Shown here piece after piece: positions 1-4,994 of a DNA stretch of 5,596 nt. The stretch spans positions 1-5,596 of the forward strand of contig JAJZYO010000149.1 in assembly GCA_021798075.1 (NCBI GenBank), written 5' to 3'. Position 1 is the stretch's first letter, and every line of letters begins with the position of its first letter. Made by a program: the position numbers and the translations under genes. The DNA is from Actinomycetes bacterium (GTDB lineage: Bacteria > Actinomycetota > Acidimicrobiia > Acidimicrobiales > Palsa-688). A model generated the notes under the pieces. The model searched no databases. It was not told where the DNA came from and saw only the letters and a program-made list of their open reading frames with translations.

Positions 1-169
1 AAAACGGAGTTTGTCGCTTCCTGAGTCGCACGAATTTCGTTAAGCACAACGCCCCAGAGAGCTGCTATTGCTTACAGCCTTGTAACTCGCGGATCTAGGT
101 CAGAGAGCGTCCCGTAGCGCGTGGGCCCACCGGCAGCGGCGTTCCGGCTGGCCCGGGTCAGGGTGCTCG
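1..169. other. Left-edge intergenic stretch without a recognisable gene
   Basis: All three forward frames hit stops in the first 95 bases, and none gives a family-like peptide. The first ~85 bases are clearly richer in A/T than the rest of the window, which fits a promoter region for the downstream toxin-antitoxin pair. A loose -35-like TTGCTT lies at about 68-73, but no convincing -10 accompanies it. In the frame of the downstream antitoxin fragment the sequence is open from 86, but its translation (rich in R, S, W and G) does not resemble an antitoxin N-terminus. Confidence 0.35.
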
Positions 170-340
170 GTGACCCGCCAACCGGCGGCGGGCTTGAGGC
201 GGCGTGCGATCGCAAGACCGGTCTGGAGGCTGTGGGGCGAGGAACTCGAGGAGCGTGCCAAGCGCGCCCAGTCGGGCGAGGCTGTCGAAGAGGACTGGGG
301 TGCTGTCCTCCAGCGCATCACCGATGAACTAACCGGGTGA
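170..340 (+). CDS. Antitoxin-like C-terminal fragment of a type II toxin-antitoxin pair
   Basis: Reading from GTG 170 gives 56 residues and stops at 338-340. AGGG at 160-163, six bases upstream, could serve as a ribosome binding site. The last 35 residues (LWGEELEERAKRAQSGEAV, then EDWGAVLQRI and DEL) are acidic and helical. They resemble the C-terminal toxin-wrapping part of the small 'addiction module component' antitoxins, in which a W-x-E-E-hydrophobic stretch is followed by a W-containing tail. The stop overlaps the GTG of the toxin-like gene by four bases (GTGA, 337-340), the usual coupled antitoxin-toxin arrangement. The N-terminal 20 residues are arginine-rich and unlike an antitoxin, and no other frame supplies a better N-terminus, so the gene is probably truncated or decayed. 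The family call rests on the C-terminal pattern plus position. Confidence 0.4.
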   Translation: MTRQPAAGLRRRAIARPVWRLWGEELEERAKRAQSGEAVEEDWGAVLQRITDELTG

Positions 341-672
341 GCCGCCGCGCCCTATTTGGCCCAGAGGCCTCCGCTGAATTCGCCGAGGCGGCTCGTTGGT
401 ACGAACAGCGCCGCGCCAGCCTCGGGATCCGGTTCGTGGCAGCGGTTGACGTAGCCGTCCAGTCGGCGGCCAAGTGGCCCCACTCAGGCGCACAGGTCTC
501 TGGAGTCCGTGAAGACCTGGAGCTCCGGCGCCTGCGCGTAGGCCGACCAGCCTCGGCCCAAGATCCTAAGGGACCGGGCGGTTGCCGGCTCCCAGCTCGT
601 CTTGGGCACATCCGCCGCCGTTCGGGGCTCTGTGACACTGCTCCCGGAGGTATCTCCAAGAGCTTTAGTTAG
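337..672 (+). CDS. ParE/RelE-family toxin, probably internally frame-disrupted
   Basis: Starts at GTG 337 overlapping the antitoxin stop; 111 residues. Members of this superfamily are ribosome-dependent mRNA interferases (RelE) or gyrase inhibitors (ParE), neutralised by the upstream antitoxin. The N-terminal half is typical: a PEASAEFAEAARWYEQRR helix, then LGIRFVAAVD, then a VREDLELRRLRVGR strand that normally continues into FPY and the core beta-hairpin. From about residue 70 the frame loses the expected hydrophobic strands (PASAQDPKGPGG). The next frame over that stretch reads KILRDRAVA, a better match to the family core, and the original frame then resumes family character at GHIRRRSG, like the usual AH-x-RRRPGYW ending. 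This suggests two compensating indels at about 540-560 and 580-600. The final aromatic pair (YW) is absent. If real, the protein is unlikely to be an active toxin. The superfamily call is fairly safe; ParE versus RelE is not resolved. Confidence 0.62.
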   Translation: MSRRALFGPEASAEFAEAARWYEQRRASLGIRFVAAVDVAVQSAAKWPHSGAQVSGVREDLELRRLRVGRPASAQDPKGPGGCRLPARLGHIRRRSGLCDTAPGGISKSFS

Positions 673-719
673 CTGGACCCCGAGTGCCATTTGGGTCTCC
701 GAGAGGCTCGACGAGTACG

Positions 720-1703
720 TTACCGAGCGACCGGGCCAGCATGTCGACCGGCCCCGGAGGATGAAGGCGCAGGACGGCTCCCTAGGTTACGAGGGCCTTG
801 TGACGACCTCCGCTCTATACGGACTGACCGCACCCCGGAGAGCTGCCGGCCCGTTGCCAGTGCGGTAACGGTAGCCACCACCAGCCCCCAAAGGAGGGCG
901 ACGATCGCGAGGTGGGCGTCCTGCCAGGCCGGGGCGGCTTTGGTGAGCGCGCTCGCGGCACCGAGCGCGGCCACGGCGACGAAGAGGCCCATCGACGTGA
1001 GAGCGGCGACTCGCCAGGCATGCCAGCCGACGGTCGTCCGCCAATGACTGAGCACGAACCCTACGAGGCTTAGGCCAGCAACGCCGGCGAGCGAGCGATG
1101 GACCAATTGCCAGTTGGCGAGGTTGGACGCCGATGGCGGGCAGAGGGGCCACGCCGGGCAGGCGCCAGCGGCGCCGTTGGCGACGACGAGGGTGCCGCCC
1201 ACGATGGTGGCGAGCATTGCTACGAGCAACGTCCAGCCCCACCGCCCTATAGCTGCTCGGGCCCAAGAGGCGTGCCGCGCACGTACTGCGGTGACAGCAG
1301 TCATGACCGTCACACCGAGGAAAACGAACCCGACAACGAGGTGCACGGCGACGGTCCATGGGGCGTTTTTGGCCAGCACGGTCAGCGCGCCGAGGGCAGC
1401 TTGGAAGAAGACCAGGCACGCGCCGACAACTGCGGGCATGAAGGCCATCCGGCGAGCGCTGGCTCGGTGTGCCACAACGACTGTCGAGAGGGCGCCGACG
1501 GTTACGAACCCCGCTAGGTAGCGGTGCGACTGCTCGAGCAGGGCGTGGTACTGGTCGATCGGGCCGACGTGGCCATAGCAGAGGGGCCAGCTTGGGCAGC
1601 CCATCCCCGAGTTCGTGACGCGAACCGTGCTGCCGAGGACGACGAGGGCGTAGGTGCTGACCATCGTTGCTGTCGCTAGGACTACAACGAGCCGGTCCGC
1701 CAT
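720..1703 (-). CDS. ctaA: Heme A synthase (CtaA/COX15 family)
   Basis: Oxidises heme O to heme A in the cytoplasmic membrane, the last cofactor step for aa3-type cytochrome oxidase. From ATG 1703 the product is 327 residues, with about eight hydrophobic segments in two four-helix halves. The first half has GSTVRVTNSGMG followed by the extracellular CPSWPLC pair (Cys36, Cys42), the catalytic-type E-x-x-H-R motif (E57, H60, R61) and H121. The second half repeats the plan with CPAWPLC (Cys182, Cys188), LVHR (H202) and DAH (H264). All four heme-ligand histidines and both cysteine pairs are therefore present. The residues after about 287 form a polar Arg/Ser-rich tail with no family match. The frame stays open upstream to a GTG at 1844, but those 47 extra residues look non-coding and the ATG puts the first helix at the usual distance. 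No strong Shine-Dalgarno precedes either start. No cytochrome oxidase or ctaB gene is in view. Confidence 0.93.
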   Translation of the reverse strand: MADRLVVVLATATMVSTYALVVLGSTVRVTNSGMGCPSWPLCYGHVGPIDQYHALLEQSHRYLAGFVTVGALSTVVVAHRASARRMAFMPAVVGACLVFFQAALGALTVLAKNAPWTVAVHLVVGFVFLGVTVMTAVTAVRARHASWARAAIGRWGWTLLVAMLATIVGGTLVVANGAAGACPAWPLCPPSASNLANWQLVHRSLAGVAGLSLVGFVLSHWRTTVGWHAWRVAALTSMGLFVAVAALGAASALTKAAPAWQDAHLAIVALLWGLVVATVTALATGRQLSGVRSVRIERRSSQGPRNLGSRPAPSSSGAGRHAGPVAR

Positions 1704-1915
1704 GATGCCTGCCCGCGAGCTACCGGCCACCGGTCGACGGCCCAGGTCGGCGTCGAGCGACGCCCCACGTTGCTGCACTTCGACCACCCCCTCGCCGCTT
1801 GGCGCCCATGGTGCAAAGGGGCGCGACCAGGGCCCGAGCGGCACGTGCTCGTCTTCGTCTCTCCGTCCGGACCGACCTTACCTTAATTGAGTGACTGTAG
1901 GTATAGCGATCAACA
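1704..1915. promoter_or_regulatory. ctaA upstream region, likely holding its promoter
   Basis: This gap lies between the peptidase reading frame and the chosen ctaA start, and both genes read leftward. Around 1876-1912 the base composition turns A/T-rich (TTACCTTAATTGAG, then GGTATAG), the only such patch nearby, so the ctaA promoter probably lies there. On the minus strand TTGATC and TATACC can be seen, but no pair has proper 16-18 base spacing. TAAGGTAAGG at 1885-1876 (minus strand) equals one half of the DtxR/IdeR consensus, while the other half is absent, so I do not call an iron box. Confidence 0.3.
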
Positions 1916-3163
1916 TCAGGAGGTGCGGAGGCGACGAGCTACGCCGCGCGCCTGCTGCACACGACCATCGGCTCTCCACCCGCCCCCGTGGGCCCGACGA
2001 GAGCAGGTAGCGAGAAGGGCGCCCGCCGCCCGCCGCCCGATCATCCGCCGCCGGCACCGGGCCGTGCGTGCGCTGGGGCGAGCCTGCTCAGCCCGTGTAG
2101 AAGACATCGAAGCCCTGGTGCAGGAGCGTCGACAGGCTGGGAGCTGCCACCGGGGCGGAGACGAGCCGTGCTGGACGAGCAGCACCTGGTCCACCATGGT
2201 CACAAAGCTGCTGTTGTCCACCTGGAGGTTGCTGAAGCTGGCCTGGCCATAAGGCATGAGGGACGAGATCGTGCCGTTTGTTCTCGAAGGGCTCTCCACG
2301 ATCCAGTCGACGGAGGCAGCAGGGCCGTTGTAAGGCTCGAGGTGCACGAAACGTGCGCCGGTGGTGTCGTCGGTGATCGATATCTTCCATTGGTTGGGCC
2401 CGGTCTGGCGGAGGGCGACCGTCATGACGTCGCCGGGCGCGACCTTCATGGAGATGGGCTGTTGGGCCGATGGCAGTACTTCCCACCACGCCTCGACCGA
2501 CGGGCGGCCTGCGCAGTCGCCGCCTGGGCCCGCTGGGCCCTCGCTGATGCCCGCCTGCACCAGGTCTTGGTCGGAGAACCCATCAACGCCCACCCACTCG
2601 CCCAAGGCTTGCTGGCAACTGGCCGGTGCAGCCGCGGGGACAGTGAAAGTGCCCGACGCCCCCTGGAAAGGCCCACCTTGGACCGAGTACCCGGACCAGT
2701 TGCGAGAGGCCACTTGCCGGCCGATCGGGGTGCGGTTGGCGTCCAGCACCCCTATTCGCACCGGGACCGCCTGTTGTTGGGAGCCGGCCCCCTTCATGAC
2801 GAGTTGCAACGTGACAACCCGGTCCACCTTGCTCCGGTTGGCTCCCACGGTGACCTTGGCAGAGAACGTGTCAGTGCACGGCCGCACGCCGTGTGGGTAC
2901 ACGACAGGGAACGACTGGTGAGAACCCATCTTCAACCGGCAGCTACTTGCCCCCGCAAGCGTGGCCGAGACCGTGACCGTCCCGCCGTGCGGCCCGACCG
3001 CCGGGGGCATGACGCTCAGGAAGCCGACCATTGGTCGCGCAGGGACCATAACGGCCTCGACAGGGGGCGCCGGGGAGAACGGCGCTATGCCGACGAGCCC
3101 TCCCAGGACCAACGAAGACAGTAACTTCGCCGTCTTTCCCCGACCCTCCCAGGTTGCCCACAC
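1916..3163 (-). CDS. Secreted glutamic peptidase, eqolisin/G1 family (Peptidase_A4), 3' end frameshifted
   Basis: A secreted acid-type endopeptidase using a Gln/Glu dyad. GTG 3163 is preceded by AGGA (3172-3169) at five bases. Residues 1-37 form a signal peptide: basic n-region, LLSSLVLGGLVGIAPF core, and likely cleavage after VEA. Residues about 46-138 look like an Ig-like beta-sandwich (PPAVGPHGGTVTVSA) with a cysteine pair at 75 and 96. The peptidase domain starts at NWSGY (155-159), then GTFTVPA and GEWVGVDGFSDQDLVQAG (Gln203 likely catalytic), EAWWEVLP, and DWIVESP (Glu290 likely catalytic), with cysteines 183 and 217. After about residue 333 the frame becomes an Arg/Cys/Ala-rich run to the stop at 1916. 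That is typical of out-of-frame GC-rich DNA, and the true family ending lies in another frame and stops at 2088. Restored, the protein would be about 355 residues. Both catalytic residues lie before the break. The family assignment is strong; the substrate is unknown. Confidence 0.88.
   Translation of the reverse strand: MWATWEGRGKTAKLLSSLVLGGLVGIAPFSPAPPVEAVMVPARPMVGFLSVMPPAVGPHGGTVTVSATLAGASSCRLKMGSHQSFPVVYPHGVRPCTDTFSAKVTVGANRSKVDRVVTLQLVMKGAGSQQQAVPVRIGVLDANRTPIGRQVASRNWSGYSVQGGPFQGASGTFTVPAAAPASCQQALGEWVGVDGFSDQDLVQAGISEGPAGPGGDCAGRPSVEAWWEVLPSAQQPISMKVAPGDVMTVALRQTGPNQWKISITDDTTGARFVHLEPYNGPAASVDWIVESPSRTNGTISSLMPYGQASFSNLQVDNSSFVTMVDQVLLVQHGSSPPRWQLPACRRSCTRASMSSTRAEQARPSARTARCRRRMIGRRAAGALLATCSRRAHGGGWRADGRVQQARGVARRLRTS
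2018..2039. repeat. Short C-rich tandem repeat (about CCCGCCG units)
   Basis: The plus strand carries CCCGCC repeated about two and a half times after a GGGCGCCC palindrome. The minus strand is correspondingly G-rich with three GGG runs, one short of a classical four-run G-quadruplex. It lies downstream of the displaced eqolisin stop. It may be simple low-complexity sequence. Confidence 0.35.
2088..2175 (-). other. Displaced 3' end of the eqolisin gene
   Basis: Within the peptidase gene but in a different minus-strand frame, the sequence reads ARLVSAPVAAPSLSTLLHQG and then FDVFYTG, stopping at 2090-2088. This resembles the usual eqolisin ending (A-x-PS-x-LS, then G-x-x-F-x-V-x-[WY]). Adding one base in the GC-rich run around 2165-2175 joins VDQVLLVQHG directly to LVSAPVAAPS. 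It is evidence for a single-base deletion, natural or from sequencing. Confidence 0.62.
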
Positions 3164-3234
3164 GACGGTCCTGCATAACTTGCTCCGGACGTTGGCACCG
3201 ATGGGCCTGGCCTGAATGAGAGAAAGTAGCCGCC

Positions 3235-3254
3235 GGCTGGGACAAGGCCCAGCC
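3235..3254 (-). other. Hairpin in the eqolisin leader
   Basis: GGCTGGG (3235-3241) and CCCAGCC (3248-3254) form a perfect seven-pair inverted repeat with a six-base loop, about 72 bases upstream of the eqolisin GTG. On the minus strand no U-run follows, so it is not a classical terminator. It may be a leader structure, or chance in GC-rich DNA. Confidence 0.3.
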
Positions 3255-3390
3255 TCCGGAGATGGAGCGCCGGCTAGTTACCCACTCGACGGCTCCTCAA
3301 ACCTGCCATGGAGCCACGGCAAAAAATATCCAGACGCTATTAAGGGCATTGTTTGGCTTACTTGAGCCACTAGTCAGCCGGCCGCTTGAA

Positions 3391-3412
3391 AGGCGCCCTG
3401 GTGGCGACGCCT
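3391..3412 (-). terminator. Possible terminator of the three-gene operon
   Basis: Read on the minus strand, AGGCGTC and GGCGCCT form a seven-pair stem (one G-U pair) with an eight-base loop, followed by only TTC. It lies about 78 bases past the ABM stop, the right position for an end-of-operon hairpin. The missing U-tract keeps confidence low, though many actinobacterial terminators lack a strong one. Confidence 0.28.
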
Positions 3413-3489
3413 GCGGGGCGGTCCCTCCGTGCTGTGGTACCGCGATTTCGTTGAGAGGGGGCTGCTCCTCGGACGCGGGGGCTAGCGCC

Positions 3490-3816
3490 TCAAGAGGGCA
3501 CGGCCATTTCGCCGAGCAGCGACCAGTCCTCTTGTGGGACGGTCACGTTGATGATCCGCGGCGTTTCGGCCAGGTGCGCCGGCAGCGTCTCCTGCGCCTG
3601 CTTGAAGTGCGCAGAACGTACGTGAGCCGCGCCCGCTTGGTCGTCGCGGAACGCCTCGACCAAGACGTACTCGGTGGGGTCGTCCAGGCTCCGAGACCAA
3701 TCGAACCACAGGCAGCCGGGCTCAGATCGCGTCGCCTGTGTGAACGCCTCGCTGATCTCGGGCCAGCGCTCGGCTTCCTCGGGCCGCACCCGGAACTTGG
3801 CAGTGATGAAGATCAT
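3490..3816 (-). CDS. Antibiotic biosynthesis monooxygenase (ABM) domain protein, YgiN-like
   Basis: A 108-residue single-domain ABM protein. The family forms dimeric alpha+beta barrels; characterised members are cofactor-free oxygenases of quinols or polyketides, and others act in heme or aldehyde chemistry. The sequence opens with the strand MIFITAKFRVRP, then helix EEAERWPEISEAFTQATRSE, the family hallmark EPGCLWFDWSRS, strand EYVLVEAFRD, and a conserved H-x4-HF (His65, His70, Phe71), ending with strand RIINVTVP. ATG 3816 is favoured over upstream in-frame starts because AGGAGG (3826-3821) sits four bases away and the domain begins exactly there. That Shine-Dalgarno overlaps the DUF1330 stop, so the two genes are probably translationally coupled. 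It is the last gene of the operon. The substrate cannot be read from sequence; the mycothiol-linked neighbour suggests a quinone, aromatic or electrophile role. Confidence 0.88.
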   Translation of the reverse strand: MIFITAKFRVRPEEAERWPEISEAFTQATRSEPGCLWFDWSRSLDDPTEYVLVEAFRDDQAGAAHVRSAHFKQAQETLPAHLAETPRIINVTVPQEDWSLLGEMAVPS

Positions 3817-3824
3817 CGGGCCTC

Positions 3825-4115
3825 CTACGCGATGCCGTCGACCACGTACATGCGGGCAGTAGCGGCCCCTTCCCGGATCTTCCGGGCCTCGGTGTACATC
3901 TGGCCCGTGTACCACCTGCGTGCGGTCTCGCGGTCTGGGAACTCGACCACGACGGTCCTGCCCGCCGGCGCCTCACCCTCGAGCACCTCGGCGTCGCCAC
4001 CGCGGACGATGTACCTGCCCCCTGCTGCTCGGACGCTCGCGGCCGCCTTCGGTTTGTACGCCTCGTAGCGTTCGGCGTCGAGCACATCGCATTGGTAGAT
4101 CACGTAAGTTGCCAT
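3825..4115 (-). CDS. DUF1330 family protein
   Basis: A 96-residue protein matching the DUF1330 pattern: N-terminal strand ATYVIYQCDV, then LDAERYEAYKPKAAASV, then GGRYIVRGGDAEVLEG, strand TVVVEFPDRETARRWY and a C-terminal segment ending in YVVDG. DUF1330 proteins adopt a dimeric alpha+beta-barrel fold related to EthD and ABM proteins; their reaction is not established. ATG 4115 has AGGAGG (4126-4121) five bases upstream, a strong start. It begins 24 bases after the isomerase-family stop and ends eight bases before the ABM start, so it is the middle gene of a leftward operon. Two adjacent small proteins of the same broad fold class may act on the same compound or form related barrels, but that is inference. 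Confidence 0.9.
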   Translation of the reverse strand: MATYVIYQCDVLDAERYEAYKPKAAASVRAAGGRYIVRGGDAEVLEGEAPAGRTVVVEFPDRETARRWYTGQMYTEARKIREGAATARMYVVDGIA

Positions 4116-4139
4116 CCCAACCTCCTGGTCTTGCGACCC

Positions 4140-4786
4140 TCACGGTAGCCGAACCTGGCGAGCATTGCCCGCAGGACCGGTGCCGGCGCCGTCCTCGACG
4201 GTCACTTTCCCCGGGGCGGTGCGCACCCGCCAGGCGGCGCCCCCGGCCCGCACTGCGAAGCCCCAGCCCCGCGAGCCGGCGAGGATGTCTTCGAAGTGGC
4301 TGCCCCAGGTGTCGACGCCGTAGGCCAGAAAAACCTTCAGCAACTCGTCAATACCGTCGATGGCGAGGTCGTCGGGGACCTCCGCCACCGGCTGCCCGGC
4401 CGCGAGCTCGGCGTCGATGCGGTGGACGACCGTCTCCTGGGCCATCCGGCGGATCCAAAACCCGACGGTCTGGTCCGGTTTGTACCAGGTGCTCGTGGGG
4501 CCCTCAGGCTTCCGTGCGGCGAACTCCCGGACCAGTTCACCGTACGAACGATCGAGCAGGGCGAGGGGTGGCTCGCCGGCGAGCCCCTCCGGTGGCCAGT
4601 TTTCAGGCTCGGCACCCTCGCGCATGGCCTGGGTCTTGTGTGTGTACACCTCTCCTACGTGGTGGGCGAGGCCGCCGCGGTCCAGCCTGGGCAGGTCGGG
4701 ACGGCTGCCGTGAGGTCGGCCGCCACGACCTTGCGCAGGCGGGCGAAGTCAGCGGCGAGGCAGTCGAGGAAACGCGAGTACTCCAT
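4140..4786 (-). pseudogene. Mycothiol-dependent maleylpyruvate isomerase-family protein, frameshifted
   Basis: MDMPI_N/DinB-like fold, in which a metal-binding four-helix bundle uses mycothiol. ATG 4786 gives MEYSRFLDCLAADFARL and ends at CPGWTAA, the standard N-terminus; it then meets TAG at 4657-4655. One base down the frame order, LAHHVGEVYTHKTQAMREG continues the family exactly, so one base seems missing at about 4671-4680 in a GCGGCGG run. The as-sequenced open frame (GTG 4649 to 4140, 169 residues) lacks the HHVGE motif. Restored, it is 215 residues, with metal ligands at the H42/H43 pair and at E118 and H122 of QETVVHR. After VRAGGAAWRVR the usual C-terminal SCP2-like part (ending near LLLWLWGR) is missing: the protein ends VTVEDGAG, then a short tail. 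No strong Shine-Dalgarno precedes ATG 4786; GTG 4795 is an alternative. First gene of the operon. The family is clear; whether the break is biological or a sequencing indel is open. Confidence 0.85.
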
Positions 4787-4905
4787 GGCGGACACTTCAG
4801 CACATCTTCACGGCTCTTCGTTGCCTGTGCCTGAGAAGAAGTGACGGGTCAAGGTGGGCACTGGCACGTGGTGAGGCTGTCCGGCCTGGGGCCGGCACCG
4901 GGGCG

Positions 4906-4922
4906 TATAAGCGCCACTTATA
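4906..4922 (+). promoter_or_regulatory. Dyad operator with LysR-type geometry upstream of yeiH
   Basis: TATAAG (4906-4911), five bases, then CTTATA (4917-4922) is a perfect inverted repeat and contains the T-N11-A pattern of LysR-family sites. It overlaps a candidate -10 (TATAAC, 4919-4924) about 70 bases before the yeiH GTG, with no good -35. That fits a regulator-controlled promoter. YeiH-family genes are often found beside LysR regulators, but none is visible in this window. Confidence 0.42.
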
Positions 4923-4943
4923 ACTAGATCAGCAGATTGCGGG

Positions 4944-4986
4944 TTCTCGAGGCCGGTACATGACCAGAAAATGGACCACTCGAGGA
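4944..4986 (+). promoter_or_regulatory. Leader hairpin overlapping the yeiH ribosome binding site
   Basis: TTCTCGAG (4944-4951) can pair with CTCGAGGA (4979-4986), eight pairs with one G-U. Inside, GGTaCAT (4955-4961) can pair with ATGgACC (4971-4977) with one mismatch. The 3' arm includes most of the GAGGAGG Shine-Dalgarno (4982-4988), so the folded leader would hide it. Confidence 0.35.
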
Positions 4987-4994
4987 GGTAGCCA

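Larger units (their letters stand above)
3164..3489. promoter_or_regulatory. Gene-free stretch between the ABM gene and the eqolisin gene
   Basis: About 326 bases hold no credible gene; the long plus-strand frame crossing it from 3262 is antisense to the ABM and DUF1330 genes. An A/T-rich island at about 3318-3365 (AAAAAATATCC, then CTATTAAGG and TTGTTTGG) contrasts with the GC-rich surroundings and probably carries the leftward eqolisin promoter. TATTTT and TTAATA on the minus strand are candidate -10 elements, but I cannot pair either with a convincing -35. That would give a leader of roughly 150-190 bases containing the hairpin at 3235-3254. Confidence 0.35.
4787..4994. promoter_or_regulatory. 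Divergent intergenic region between the leftward operon and yeiH
   Basis: About 208 bases separate the two divergent starts, so promoters for both must lie here. The right half (4905-4990) has the A/T-rich dyad and the hairpin listed separately and mainly serves yeiH. The left half holds nothing I can name. A minus-strand open frame crossing 4808-5065 has no family features and overlaps the yeiH start. Confidence 0.55.

Noticed and set aside
691..1047. 118-codon plus-strand open frame
   Set aside because: Antisense to the ctaA 3' end; low-complexity Ala/Arg/Thr composition.
1887..2252. Plus-strand frame after an AGGAGG-like sequence at about 1918
   Set aside because: The translation is Arg/Pro/Cys-rich and family-free; the AGGAGG match alone is weak evidence.
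1988..3124. 378-codon plus-strand open frame
   Set aside because: Antisense to the eqolisin gene, which has a signal peptide and both catalytic motifs.
3262..4068. 268-codon plus-strand open frame
   Set aside because: Antisense to the ABM and DUF1330 genes, which have clear family sequence and strong ribosome binding sites; its own translation is Arg/Pro/Ala-rich without domain features.
3920..4834. 304-codon plus-strand open frame
   Set aside because: Extremely Arg/Pro-rich, the usual antisense product of GC-rich genes; it covers the isomerase-family gene.
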